A DNA stretch of 64,000 nt. Origin: Microcebus murinus (Eukaryota; Chordata; Mammalia; Primates; Cheirogaleidae). Shown here in pieces: positions 49,829 through 62,149 of the stretch. Position numbers and translations under genes: made by a program. The stretch is taken from assembly GCF_040939455.1 (NCBI RefSeq), contig NC_134106.1, positions 41,066,001 to 41,130,000 on the forward strand, in the 5' to 3' direction. Under the pieces are notes generated by a model. It worked only from the letters and a program-made list of their open reading frames with translations, did not search any database and was not told where the DNA came from. Position 1 is the stretch's first letter. Each line of letters opens with the position of its first letter.

Positions 49829-49850
49829 GGGGGGGGGAAGGGTGGGGAGG
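49829..49850 (+). other. G-rich tract, potential G-quadruplex
   Basis: A run of nine G followed by AAGGGTGGGGAGG gives at least four runs of three or more G within 22 bp. On the NRXN1 transcript it would be C-rich. Confidence 0.6.
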
Positions 49851-51797
49851 TAAAGGAGGAGGGAAAGTTTGATAGAATTGAAAGTATGATTGGGAATTTA
49901 AAATGATATAATAAAGGCAAAGGAAGAAATACAAGAAAAAAAGATGTAGAAAAACTTATAGGCAAATGAAACTATAGAAGACAAGTATGATTTAAATGAG
50001 AAGCAAAATAAAATGGTCTCATTTTGAGCAATTGACAAGTGAAAGGGAACCAATTTGACCTTGATCCTTGAAAAAATTCTCCTTTGAGTGGTCCAGGTAA
50101 TAGGATATTGGGCCCATAAGAAAAGAAATGTAATCTCGACACATAACCGAGAATGGCAGTGGACAATATTTACACAGTAATGGTAATCTAAATGTTCTCT
50201 ATTGCGTTTCCACTTTAGAATCCTCATAGATGAAATACAGATTTGTTTGCAGTTGCCAGACAGAATGTTAAAGTTAACATCTCTGGAAATATAATGAGAT
50301 TGTAAGATGTGGGAAAGGAAAGGAAAGCTAGAGGAACACGGAGAATGATATCTTCATCTTACTAATGTGGCTACTTAAGAGATAACAGATATCTTAAATT
50401 AATGGAATAAGAAATAAAATGCAAATATATTATTTAAAGTGACAAAATTATATATAACTTGTATATAATGATATATGATACACAATAAATATTATATGTA
50501 AATATAATTTATTTCATATATATATTTCAGAGAAGAAAAGGCAAAAGGAAGGATTAAGCCTGAGCTAATCCTGTTTTCCTACTGATGATTGCATAAATAC
50601 TGTATAAAAGGGATAAATAAATGAATGGAACATAAGCATATTATTTGGAGATAGGGAGCTAATTACCAAAAAGAATTATTAAAATATATTATATTTCTGG
50701 GGAATAAGATGGGAAATAGAAAGAGGACAGTGTTTTGTTTTCAGGTGCTTTTGCTATCCCAATGAATATAATTTAACAATTATACCCACCTGTGTTCATA
50801 CATACAACAAAGTAAAAAGTGAATTTTGAGAGTATCCTACTACTAGTCTCAAAATTAGTGTAAAAGAGTAAGGTATAACTAATGTTATTATTTGCAATTT
50901 GAGGTATCACCCATTTAAATACATTGTAGTTTCAAATTACCCACACAACAAGAATAAATTCCTTTGACATTTCCTAGGCTTTGTTGAGATTTGTCTGTTG
51001 TAAGGAATCCATTCCACTCCCCAAACTTCATTTAAGTCTTTGTATTCAATTAGTGTTATGCCAGCATGTCTCTCTAATCTCTTCTTTTGCTTCTCTAGTT
51101 CTGTGCACTCAGTTCTTATGTTAATTTGCCTACAAAAATATCATAGTTTTTTACATGCTTAAACTCCAGAATGAGTGTCTTTTCAAAATGTTATACATTT
51201 TCCCCAGTTGTATCTGGTTTTCAGCCATAGACAACATCTAAATATCAAACTTATGTGAAGCTTTTCTTGAAGCTTTGACAAGAGTAGCTGGTGCAAACTG
51301 GTTCTGTAATGAGTCGTATATCATTAGGCTTCCTAGAGAGTTTCACCTGTTTATTGGGCTCCCCAAAGTTGGCTAGAGACATCAAAAAATCAGATAAACT
51401 AATTGGAAATGTGAATTCCTGACTCTTCCAAATGGGCCAACTACTTGAGAAATTCTGAAGTAAGTGTTAGCAATCTGACTTGGTTCACCACAGGCAGCCA
51501 CCACGAGAGGTCAGCTCCAGTGCAGCCAATAAGGGGTGATTTGCTGCAGAGAATTTAAAAACAATAATAAAACTGACTAAAAGTCAATCTGCTTATTATT
51601 ATTACAATGTATCAATAATTCTAAACAATGCCAGTGATAAAATATGCCTCCTAAGAGGGGACCATTAGCCCTGCCCCTCCCCTACCTGAGTAAACCACCA
51701 TGACCCCCAGATGATGAGACTCTACTAAACCTTTGGGGCAGGGTTTGACACCTGCTAATCTGTGTCGTGGGCAAAATTATACTATTCTGTGCCCTTC

Positions 51798-51854
51798 TTT
51801 TTTCTAGTTTAGGAACAAACACTTGAGTTTTTTCTAGTTTAGGAATAAATACTT
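51798..51854. repeat. Tandem duplication of a 27-bp unit (period 30)
   Basis: TTTTTTCTAGTTTAGGAACA continuing to AACACTT (51798-51824) is repeated at 51828-51854 with two changes. Confidence 0.94.
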
Positions 51855-52129
51855 CCTACCTGGTCTTAGGTGAAGCACGTCAGTAGCATAAATTGAAATG
51901 GGAATTTTGCCTCCTATATGTCACATCTACAATTTTTTCCCTAAATAGTATGCACACAATAAAAAAAACCCAAACTATAATTTCCAAATGTCTTTACTCC
52001 ACATATGAAGAAAATTCTTTTATAACCTTGTAATATGTACCATCTTTATTCTCCACAAATATTGTCTAATCCAGGAAAATTCAGGACTAGGCAACACAAA
52101 GTATTTATCTCAGAATTGGATTATGTACT

Positions 52130-52290
52130 CTGTGTGTTCATTAATTTGTTCATTCACAAACCAATTACTAAAGTTTCTCCTCTGCACCAAGCACTACATT
52201 AGTTGCTGAGCACGCACAGATTAATAAGGCAAAGGTCTTGATTTTAAGATGCTTGTCAAAAAGAAAACCAAAGGTTATGAGCTCTGATAT
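52130..52290 (+). repeat. Ancient LINE/SINE 3' fragment
   Basis: TCATTAATTTGTTCATTCAC, TCTGCACCAAGCACTACATT and AGTTGCTGAGCACGCACAGA belong to the same old repeat type as 25110-25265. Confidence 0.6.
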
Positions 52291-52299
52291 GTAAATAAT

Positions 52300-53510
52300 T
52301 ATCTATCTACTTAGATGAATATGTATTCATTTATCTTTCCAAAGTGCTAGAAAGCAGTAAGCAGGTTATGCTTAGGGTTGTTCAGGAAAGCATCAAATTA
52401 AATGAAATGCAAGGTCTAAATCAGTCCTGTGCCATTAACATTAACAAAGCTTTAGTATTTTACAAATGTAGAGTCTATTATTAACAAGATCACAGGTACG
52501 GTAACAACATAGGAAAAAATGAAGAAATAGGAACATTTCTAGCAGAGGGGGCAGCATATTAGAAACTGGGAAGTTGCACTTTGTGTTTAGAGAATATGAG
52601 TAGCTTATTATTGCTAGCATACCAAAGACAAATTTCAGACTAGATGCTTTATACATGCTTTTTTATTGTTTTCCGAATCAAGTTTTCAAACAATGTAGAA
52701 TGCAAGGCCACACAGAAAAGGGTGCATAAGACAACAAGGAAATTAAATACAACATGAACAACTCCAGTCACAAAAGCGATTTAACTGTATCTGAAACTAT
52801 GGTGATAATTCTCACTTTGGACAGTGGAATGCACTCAGTTCATAACAAAACAAGTAGGTCATTTGACTATTCTGTAATGTCTTATCTTCTATATTGTTGT
52901 GATGGGTTGCCACATTAACTTTGATTAGAATCATTACCAATTGCCAGTTAAGGCTATGCATAGAAAAGTCAGACCTGGGAATTGTCACCACAGAACTTGA
53001 AAGAATATTGATGGATCCTTTTCATCTCTGAAAAATTGAGTATTAGAACCAGAAAATTTCCCTTTATGTAGAATGTGTAGATTTTCTCTTTTCTTTTGAA
53101 AGAAATTTACATTCCCTTTGGACCCATGGACACAGTACCCTACAGCATTTTCTGCTGTGCACACATTTTTTTGATACAAACTCAAGGGACAGCTGCTTCA
53201 GAGGTAAGCTAGAAGGAGTAGAAAATATAAAAATAAATTTCTCTCAAACATTCAGGCACCAAATTTTTACTGCAGAATTTTAAATGGTGGGCTATATTTA
53301 CTGAAGATCTCATAACAGCTAGCATAGCATGGTAAAACAGATAGAGACTCCTCACTTGATTCTCCTGCCTGTATCTTGAGGAATTTAGAGTTGAATATAT
53401 TTGTTACTCATTCATGGGATAGTGTTGGCCAAATTAAGAACCATTTTTATTATTTGAAATTTGGGTCATGTATGAATCTGTAGCACATAGGATAAGGCCT
53501 AACTAGCACA
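52300..53510. other. Unique intron sequence
   Basis: No gene or repeat recognised. Confidence 0.5.
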
Positions 53511-53512
53511 TG

Positions 53513-53581
53513 GAAGAAAGAAAGAAAAAAAGGAGAAGAGGAAGAGAAAGAAAAAAGGTGGTGGTAGAGTGGGGATAAGGA
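53513..53581 (+). repeat. Purine-only GA-rich tract
   Basis: AAGAAAGAAAGAAAAAAAGG and following purines, nearly uninterrupted to GGGGATAAGG. It would be polypyrimidine on the NRXN1 transcript. Confidence 0.85.
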
Positions 53582-53594
53582 TACTAAGGAAAGA

Positions 53595-53765
53595 ATAAAT
53601 GAGCACCTTGTGCCAGATACTTTACTTATGTAAGTTTATTTGATAATCCCAAAGAATTTGTGAAGATAAACATGATTTTAAAGTTCTAATAATTATTGCC
53701 TTGTACTTTACTTCATGTAATAAACATTGATGTTCAGACATGTAACCATCAGTCTTGGGTTTCCT
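53595..53765. repeat. MIR-type SINE remnant
   Basis: ATGAGCACCTTGTGCCAGAT, TTATTTGATAATCCCAAAGA and TTCAGACATGTAACCATCAG follow the MIR3-like antisense order. Heavily decayed. Confidence 0.5.
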
Positions 53766-55835
53766 CAATAGCATAGCATTTATCCCATGTAAAGAAGAAG
53801 ATAATGTGGCTATTCCCGTATGCTTCTCAGGGCATTCTATCTATCCAACTTAAGTAGAAAATCCTAAAAGGGAACTAAAGGGGCCAGGGTCACCAACTAC
53901 ACTATTAAATCTACAGATTGGATGATAGCATTTATTTTAGATGAAGGTCTTGACAAATGTAACTTAGATTTTAAACACACCAATGAGAGAATGTGGGTAA
54001 TTCCAGAGTCAGGGTAGTCTCAGGCACATTGCCAACATTCAGGACACGTGAAATAATAAGTGTGTTTCTCTAGTATGCTTGTCATTTAAAGCAAGAGACT
54101 AAAATATCTTTCCTCCTTTATATTTGTCTCTGAGTTTCAATTGTGTTAGTTATGGTCAAAAGATTTGCTATTGTTGATGTAGGGCACTTTATAGTTTATA
54201 TATAGATTCACTAATAATCTAAGTTCTGAGAAATAGTTCTTTTTATAAATTTTGAATTCCTAGGTACCTTATCCTCAAGAATAGCATTAAAATATATTCT
54301 TTATAATAGCAAACTGTGTTCCAAAGTGTGTTAAGGTGCACAAAAGATATTTACTAATTTGTAATTTTAAGTAAAAGTATTGTGGATTTACAGGCAAAAT
54401 ACAGCATGGTAAAAAAAATATACACATACACTGCCTGTTTTGTTTTATTTTTTTAAATTATCATTTACAATGCTTACTGGAGAAACCATTTGTTAACAGT
54501 GGTGCTATTGCTCTGCTTGAGGTTTTATATAAAGGCAGTAGTGGTGACAAGGGTACAGTGAAAGTTGTTTGGTAAATCCAAAGGCAGTTAAATTAGTTAA
54601 ACCTTTTCTCTTGAGTTTCCAATCTAATGATGTTAATTTTTTTTTATTGCTGGGGAACTTTTTGATGATGCCAACAGATAAAATCTAACATAGGCTCTAG
54701 ATGATAAAACATAAGAAATTATAGAGATTTAAATTTAATCTTGACTTAGTTTACTGAACAAAGCTCAACATTTTATATGTATCATGAAAGGTAAAAAGAA
54801 GCATTGGTAACACATACATACTCTACACACACACACACAATTTGCTTTTTGGTGCTTTAGATGATTTCTTTCTTTATGTAAATGGTTATTACATGTAAGA
54901 GAAAAATGAATCAGCATATGTAATACAAATATACAGGTGCATTTGAAAACCAGAAGTTCACAAAATATTACAGTACAAATAATTTATAGCACTGATTAAA
55001 ACTAAGATAATTAAATAAGGCTATATTCTTGCTACTTAGACATTAACTAATTACATAATAAAAAATTATTCCTTTGCCCTGTAACTTTGACTAGAAATTT
55101 CAGAAAAGGTGCCAACCTCACCAGTCCTCTTTGAGAAAAGCCCCAAGGAAATTACTGTCATTTATCAATTAGATACAGTCTTAATTCATTCCATTTCTCC
55201 AATGCTGATAAAGATGATATCAAATGAGATTATATCAAGAATCATAAACCCAATCTACTCTAACTCATAGCTGGAAGTAATTTATGTTTTTCACACTCAA
55301 GTTGAAAAAGGAGTATATCATGAATTTTTAAGACCCTTAATCAAAATAGGTTATTGAGAACAGACACAGAAATCATATATATGCAAGATTCAGTAAAATA
55401 CTGTGAATTAGCTTCAGTCTATGCACAGCTGGGATATAGGTATAAGAGTTTCCTGGAGTGCTCAGTCAATAGTAATTTGATGTTTATGAGGGGGGCAAGA
55501 AGGAGAGTAAATAGCGCAGGTATGGGGTCAGTGGACAGGTCACGGTTCAGGACTGTCCAGCATTGCAGTGTGTGTAGGGCTCATGTCCCTCTTCCACTAA
55601 ATGCAACTCTCCTCGTGAGTCCTTACCTGCCTTCCACTGCCCTAGGCCAACACATCCCCTAGGGTAACTGTGTGCCTCACTCCATAGAGAATTCTGCTTG
55701 GTATACACCACACTATTGACGCTCTGCTGTGAAGATTTAAATTCACAGCTATTCTTCAAGGACACAGAAAATAGCTTTAAAGGTAAGAAAGATGCCTTAA
55801 TTTATAGTTTGTACCTGAGGAATGCTTGTCAAACA
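53766..55835. other. Unique intron sequence
   Basis: No gene. A short AC run lies at 54826-54839. The plus frame at 55354-55662 (102 codons) has no recognisable domain. Confidence 0.5.
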
Positions 55836-55839
55836 CAAC

Positions 55840-56120
55840 TATCATTTGTAGAGTGCTCACATGTGTCAGGTACCTTTTTTATTTCTTTATATTTTAGGAT
55901 GAACCACATGAAATTTCTATTTTTTCATAGTAAGAAATTGGTCAAAGAGCCATAATTTTATATGATTTTCAAACTATATTGACACATATAATTCTCACAA
56001 TAAACTTATGGGGCTATAATTCAAGAAACTGGGAAACTGAGGTAATGAGAAGCGAAGTAAGACATAGCTGGTATGCAGGAGGGCTGGGACTTAGGTAGGT
56101 ATTCAGGTTTCTGGACTTAA
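55840..56120 (-). repeat. MIR-family SINE, antisense
   Basis: GAGTGCTCACATGTGTCAGG, then after an interruption TATAATTCTCACAATAAACT, GGGAAACTGAGGTAATGAGA and GACATAGCTGGTATGCAGGA. The interval 55880-55960 seems to be extra sequence. Confidence 0.65.
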
Positions 56121-56149
56121 TGTCCTTGACCAATATACTATACTGTTCC

Positions 56150-56265
56150 TTAACAGCCCACCTCCATGTTACCTCTTCACACTATAGGCTCCCAGAACAC
56201 AGGGGCTCATCATCTGGTCCTGTTCATTGTCCAGCATAGAACCCTATTCATAGGCAATGTCCACA
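56150..56265 (+). repeat. L2 LINE 3' fragment
   Basis: TATAGGCTCCCAGAACACAG, GTCCTGTTCATTGTCCAGCA and AACCCTATTCATAGGCAATG fit the L2 3' end. Confidence 0.7.
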
Positions 56266-56319
56266 TAGATACTATTACATAGAAGAAGGAATAACACAAC
56301 ATGATACAAAACTGACCTT

Positions 56320-56700
56320 CAAACTGAACTTCAGTCACGGCTCAAACATTTACTCACTGTGTAACCTTAAACAAACCTTTCACATTTTTTAGGATTAATT
56401 TTCCCATTCTATAACATAGGAATGTAATGGTACATGGATACATTAAGGAAGAGAATGGCATGGTTGTATTTGCATTTTTGAAAGAATATTTTGACACCTG
56501 AATGGAAGTGGTTAAAATTATGAGAAGGCAAGAAGCAATGAGATTCTGAATGGAGACCACATACACAAGGGCAGAGAACCAGATCTCCTCAAAGTACCCT
56601 GAATAGGCAGACTGCATAACTTGGGTGTGTTATTTAGTTTTGCTATGCCTCAATTTTCTCCTGTGTAGAAAAAGAATAATAATACCAAGCTGCACAGAGT
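56320..56700 (+). repeat. Two MIR SINE fragments
   Basis: 56325-56440: CAAACATTTACTCACTGTGT, AACCTTAAACAAACCTTTCA. 56605-56700: GACTGCATAACTTGGGTGTG, CTATGCCTCAATTTTCTCCT, GTGTAGAAAAAGAATAATAA. The sequence between them is unassigned. Confidence 0.65.
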
Positions 56701-56813
56701 TTCCATCTCTTCCTCAGATACATATATACTCTAGGATTTGATTATATTTCGGATTTAATTAGCAAGATATTCATTAGAGGCCAGAGAATCACAAAAGCTA
56801 GGTCCTTCTAGAG

Positions 56814-57004
56814 CAGGGATCCTAAAACTTTTTAAACAGGGGGACAGTTCACTGTTCCTCAGACCATTGGAGGGCCAGACTATAGTTTATAAAAAACTAT
56901 AAACAAATTCCTATGCACACTGCACATATCTTATTTTGAAGTAAAAAAACAAACGGGCAAAAACACCCGCATGTGGCCTGTGGGCTGTAGTTTGAGGACG
57001 TCTG
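56814..57004. mobile_element. Non-autonomous hAT MITE, 191 bp, perfect target duplication
   Basis: Ends CAGGGATCCTAAAACTTTTT (left) and, as complement of the right end, CAGACGTCCTCAAACTACAG. Both fit CAGNGNTCCTCAAACT-type hAT termini. The 8-bp duplication TTCTAGAG is perfect (56806-56813 and 57005-57012), and the target sequence is restored when the element is removed. The interior includes GCACACTGCACATATCTTAT and the GTGGCCTGTGGGCTGTAG subterminal. No transposase. It is different in sequence from MER5A and from the hAT at 7054. Confidence 0.92.
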
Positions 57005-57199
57005 TTCTAGAGTTTAGGAGCAGATAAAATATATCTTGGTGTCATTTTTTTTTTCTTTTCCCTAGCTACTAATGCTGCCACTGGAATTATCCTAGCAGGG
57101 TGCAATTCTGCTGGGTCTGAGAATATGTCTGAATGTTAATATATTAATGTTCTTTTATAATTGATACCTGTAGCTCTAATAATCTATGCACAACTACTC

Positions 57200-57420
57200 A
57201 AAAGGGATTTCCATTTCATGTTCCTCCACCCCCATCACTGGCATACCCTCTTGATATCCCATATACGTTGTTTTCTTGTTTATGGCCCATCTTTTCCAAC
57301 TAGAACATAAGTGTTTATGCAGAAAAGTCTAATTTCATTCAATGATATATTTCCAGTAACTAAGACAGCACCTGGAATATAATAAGTGCTCTGCAAACAC
57401 GTGTTAAGTGAATGAATGAA
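57200..57420 (+). repeat. L2 LINE 3' end
   Basis: TCCAACTAGAACATAAGTGT, CAGTAACTAAGACAGCACCT, GGAATATAATAAGTGCTCTG and TGAATGAATGAATGG complete the L2 3' terminus. Confidence 0.85.
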
Positions 57421-57579
57421 TGGACAGATGAATATATTTGTCTAGGACTAGCTTTGTCAGAATACATCTCAAAACCAAGGTTGCATCTACTAATAGAGCA
57501 CCTTTACATTTAGTAAAACCTCTAGACCCCAAAGAAATGCACTGTGCAGAATTTTTTTCAAATAAATCCTTAAAAAAAA

Positions 57580-57630
57580 GATATATATATATATATATAC
57601 ACACATACATACACACACACACATACATAA
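57580..57630. repeat. Compound AT/AC microsatellite
   Basis: ATATAT run followed by ACACATACATACACAC. Open frames on both strands here are artefacts of the repeat. Confidence 0.95.
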
Positions 57631-57634
57631 TACA

Positions 57635-58900
57635 TATCCTGGCACTTTGGGTTGCCACGAACAAGGGAAAAAAAGCACCTTCTAAATAGCACACACATTT
57701 AAAATTACAATGAATTGCACTCTTCTCACCAGGTACTATTAGTTTCAGGAGAACTTGCCTTTGTATATATTTTAAAATTTACTCCCAAGGGTTTTTCTTT
57801 CCAATATGCACTAAAATTTGCTATAAAAGTGTACATTAATTTAAGTGAGTTCACCAGAATGATTAGACTAGGGAAAATAAAATTAATTATTCATGTCACC
57901 AGTATTTTTTAAATGCAGAATGGTTATCAGGAACACACATAATTATAAATAATGATATTATTTTTTTAATAATGAAGCCACAGCTAAGGTTAATTAATAT
58001 TTTTAATAATAATAAAATTTCATTCTTTGAAGTTACAAAGTGTATTATGTTAGCTTTAAATATTTTTCATGGGAATGTGTGTGAGCTCTGCTTACATTTT
58101 TCAAACAAATAGTATTCATTTTTCATGAGCACCCCCAAATCCTCCAGCCAGCAACAACAGTTTCCAATATATTCAAGTACTCTTTTCTTGCTTGAACACA
58201 AATTGGGTTTCTTTTCAAAAAACCCACTGGAAATATAACGCCCTTGACTTTAATAAAATGTCTCACATGTGAAATACACGTCTCTGACAATCTACCACTA
58301 ATGATTTTTAATTATCAATAGTTCCTTTCCTTGAGTACGTTTGCTTACTCTACCCCTGAAAAAATGTCTATCTGCAGCCATAGAACTGCTCCAATATATT
58401 TCCCTCATATTTACTGATTTTACCTCTCTTTATAATTTAATTTCTTCCCAAGAGTTGTACACTATAGCCCCTCCAGTCAAAATCCGGAATCTCTCAAAGC
58501 CTCATTTTCTTACTTTTCTAAACATTTTTGAAATGACATGAAAAGAAGATGAAGTCTATGGATTCTAAAAACTAAAGATACCAGAGTCACTTTCTGCTCT
58601 GAATGTGAAGGATGGGCCTTAGTATTTATTATTCTTGTGATGTATGATTTTCTTGCAGAGGTAAATTTTATATGTGCTCTAAAAGTAGAGTGCAATTTAA
58701 CTTATAGACCAAAATGGGATGCTTTTGAGAGTCAAAATGAATAATATTAATAATTTCACTGGAACTCGAGGTACACACAAGGACTATCCAAGCCAACTGG
58801 GATACATGGCCACATGATGTAAAAGTCAGGTAAAATGTATGCTTTGTTAAATAATCATGAGAAGACCTAATTAAGAGCATCATGACTAGACTCAATGAAA
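57635..58900. other. Unique AT-rich intron sequence
   Basis: No gene or family repeat recognised. Confidence 0.5.
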
Positions 58901-58904
58901 TTTT

Positions 58905-59085
58905 AGGGCTGAGTACAACTCAAAAGATTCCTAGTTCAACCACTTATTTTACAGAGGCAGCAAGGCCAACATATGGCAAGGTTAATTCACCTGTGCAAGT
59001 CCCAGGATGAGGTAAGTGGCTTAAAGTGGAAATCGGGCCTTCTCATTAACTCTGCTCTTTCCATTATACTACACTCTAAGAATAA
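58905..59085 (-). repeat. MIR SINE fragment, antisense
   Basis: CACTTATTTTACAGAGGCAG, AAGGTTAATTCACCTGTGCA and TTTCCATTATACTACACTCT follow the reversed MIR core and tail. Confidence 0.7.
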
Positions 59086-59089
59086 AACA

Positions 59090-60450
59090 TTACTAAATAA
59101 TTCATATTCTTGATGTATATATAGCTTGTAAAATATTCTCAAAGGAAAGAACAGAAAGATCACAAAATATGTCTCAAAGAATATTCCAGAAAAATTTCAC
59201 AACCTTGATTTTAAGGAACAGCACAGTTCCACTTTCCTTTCTATAGGCAAGGCAACAAAGAAAGTGACTTTTGCTCTTTGCATGTTGGCTTACCTTTACG
59301 CATTTCTGTAAAGATACATATGTATCAAAGACATTGCCAGATTATTTGGAAGAGGAAGGAACACTTACTAGCCAAAAACCTTGCACAACACTCCAGGTAC
59401 ATTCTAAGAAGCTTTCAGCATTTCAAAAAACTTTATCCCATCAATTATTATTTCAAATTTTGCTTTCTGAGAGTAGCCTTATGGACACTTTCTTTTTCGT
59501 AAGATGAATGGGTCTTATGAAAATACTTAAACATTAAATATTATAAATAAAACAAGTTTTATAAACTTTATATAATCCATATAAAAATTTTACCAATATT
59601 CTTATATTCATATTAAAAAGAAGTCATTCAATCAGAACTGCTCCTAAATGTCCCCATTATTTAATGATACAAATCATGTCTTTCAAAAGCAAACATTAGT
59701 ATGAAAATTGATCATCACTCAAAGAAGAAAAACTTCCTTTTTTCTTTTAAGTAGGAATGTAAGCTTTTTTTTTACTTTTTTTAAAGTAGGAATGTACTTA
59801 CTTTTAAGTAGGAATGTAAACCAGGATTTTTATGAAAGATATTTTGATGAATACTTCTATATTCTATGAGTCTGTGAAAACCTAAATACATTTCTCCCCT
59901 ATTACTAACCCTGCAGGATTGGCTGAAGAAACCTCATCTCATCTATCTGAAATGAATCCAGTTTAATTCTGCTTGACGAAAAATCTGTTTCCATAGTTTT
60001 AAAACAAGCAATCACCCGAAGGTACATTGCCATTGTAGCTTAAGTGGCTCAGTCTTATCACTGAGGAAAATACACTTTGATTGAGAAAACAGTCCAGCGT
60101 GGCTTTTGAAAAATGAAATGACCCTTTCTGGTACACAATTTAGTCAGTCAGTTGATGAAAGCAGGCAGATATGGCCACTATGAACAAGATTTAAAGGAAG
60201 ATGCTGCATCCAAGCTGTATTAGTATTACTAAAAACTCTCATATTTAAATTCTCTAGACTTGCAGCAATTCTAACAAAGAAACCCTTTAAATTTTACACA
60301 TATCAGTAATCTCTTTGTATTTAGAAAACAATTTAAAAATCAATTGTGAGGTAAGGAAAAATTGCAACAAATCATTCTGCTACTCAAAAATAAATAATTT
60401 GTTTTCTTCTCTAAAGGTTTTTGCCCAGTACATACAGGTGTTGTTACCTG
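59090..60450. other. Unique AT-rich intron sequence
   Basis: Nothing supported except the small tandem repeat listed at 59745. Confidence 0.5.
59745..59819. repeat. Triplicated 17-bp motif
   Basis: TTTTAAGTAGGAATGTA at 59745-59761, a variant TTTTAAAGTAGGAATGTA ending near 59795, and TTTTAAGTAGGAATGTA at 59802-59818, separated by T-rich spacers. Confidence 0.92.
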
Positions 60451-60451
60451 T

Positions 60452-60507
60452 AATGATTACATATGTATTTATATATATAATTATATATATCATATATATG
60501 TAATCAC
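60452..60507. repeat. AT-rich imperfect palindrome
   Basis: TGATTACATATGTATTTATA is mirrored by CATATATATGTAATCA across a TA-repeat centre, so the tract can fold into a hairpin. Confidence 0.8.
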
Positions 60508-60871
60508 ATATATAGAGAATTTAAAAAACTCTTAGCCTAACTTTAAAATACTGCAGCCACAATTGTTCCAAATTATTTAATTGTTGTTATTGGTCTATTA
60601 AAAATTTAAAGATTAAAAATATCTATTTTTAAATGAACCTTTTATTTAAGTCAATGTCTTCTCAAATGAACCAAGAAATCACTAATTGATTAGATCATTT
60701 ACTTCTATAAACCACTGCTGTCCTTAAATATGTAATGACTTATAATAAAACAGACTCTTCATTGGCAATTAATGAGCAGCACACTGTTTTCCTTTTGTAT
60801 TAATTAATATCCATAAAATCCATAAATTTTTATTTCTGTGCTTACAAATATTTAGCTTTTAAATAAAACAT

Positions 60872-60906
60872 CTATTTTTAATATTTTTTAAAAATATTAA
60901 AAATAG
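60872..60906. repeat. Perfect 17-bp inverted repeat with 1-nt spacer
   Basis: CTATTTTTAATATTTTT (60872-60888), one T, then its exact complement (60890-60906). Confidence 0.95.
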
Positions 60907-60909
60907 TAG

Positions 60910-61395
60910 CAGTTACTAATTGATGAAATACATAAAAACAATACTGACAATTGTGTACTTATTTTGGACACATCTGGTTTACATAGGAGCTCTAACAATT
61001 ATAATTTCATTAATGATAAAACAAGACTACTAAGAAAAATATCTGATGATTTCAGATTATATTTATAAAAATATTCCTAAGTGTGAATGGCCTAGAATGT
61101 TCTCTTATAAATTATTTTATATAAAGGAAATAGTCTACCAATTCTTTCATGTTTCATTTTTCTTATATCAGATTCACTCTAATAACTTGCGTATCATTAA
61201 ATGAACCATGAATCTACAACAACAAATCGCTAATGAAATATTAGTAAAGAATGTTAAATGGAAATCCCGGGAAGGCATAAACGTGTTTAAAGTCACAAGT
61301 CTTTACATAAGGTCCTAAGTGCTATAGTATCAACAATCTTGTAAATTCAAACAAGATAGAGAAATCAACAAAATGATCACAGTAAGCAAACATTC
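60910..61395. other. Unique AT-rich intron sequence
   Basis: No gene or repeat recognised. Confidence 0.5.
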
Positions 61396-61399
61396 CTAC

Positions 61400-61515
61400 T
61401 AAAAGTATATTCCGTGAGGTAGGAGTTTCTGTTTGTTTTACCAATATATCCCCATGGCTAGATGAGTGTCTGGCAGATATAGAGAGTGATCAAAATGCAC
61501 ATACTGATGAACAAC
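61400..61515 (+). repeat. L2 LINE 3' fragment
   Basis: TATTCCGTGAGGTAGGAGTT, TATATCCCCATGGCTAGATG and GTGTCTGGCAGATATAGAGA correspond to the L2 3' end. Confidence 0.7.
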
Positions 61516-61519
61516 CTGT

Positions 61520-62145
61520 GAGACACCCCGTTTTACTTTGTAGTTAAACACAATAGAAAATAAAAGGAACAAGAGAAAAAAGAGAATGAGTGTGTGCTGA
61601 AGTGCAAAATACACAATACCACATTTAGGAATTTAGAGAATTTACAATTTTTTGATCATCTCTCTCTTCTTCCAGGACATTTAATCTTTATTTTGTTCCT
61701 CTCACCCATTCCTATTTGAAGTAAAAATCAGAATCTATTTTCTTCTTTTTCTAGGAAATATATATTAATTAGTAGACAGGGTGCTGACAGAAACAGGATT
61801 TGCCTTCTATTACTTTCCTCCCAAGTCTGACACTGGTCTGTTTCAGATACTTTAAGTAAAAGAAATTGAAAAAGTAATCATTGTCAGTCTTGCTTCTTTA
61901 GAAGGCAGTTTTCTAGAAAACTAAGGTTTGTGTATTTGGAAAAGCTTTATATTGCACCTACTGAAGACAGTCACTGACTATTGAAAATAAAACAAAATGA
62001 AACAATCAATTTGGATCAAGGAAAATATATAACTCTGAAAGAATTAACAAGTGAATATGTACAAAGGCTATAAATGTCAACACCACTAATAGCATTTAAT
62101 AGCATTTCAACAGCACCTAAGAGCATTTCATAGAAGATTTTTTTT
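61520..62145. other. Unique intron sequence
   Basis: No gene or family repeat recognised. A small cluster of TAGCATTT motifs lies at 62089-62130. Confidence 0.5.
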
Positions 62146-62149
62146 CTGG

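Larger units (their letters stand above)
49600..52125. other. Mostly unique intron sequence
   Basis: No gene. AT-rich, with TA-rich tracts at 50450-50525. 49900-50230 has a minus frame of 109 codons with no domain. Confidence 0.5.

Noticed and set aside
49898..50227. 109-codon minus-strand open frame
   Set aside because: No domain; composition matches AT-rich intron translated by chance.
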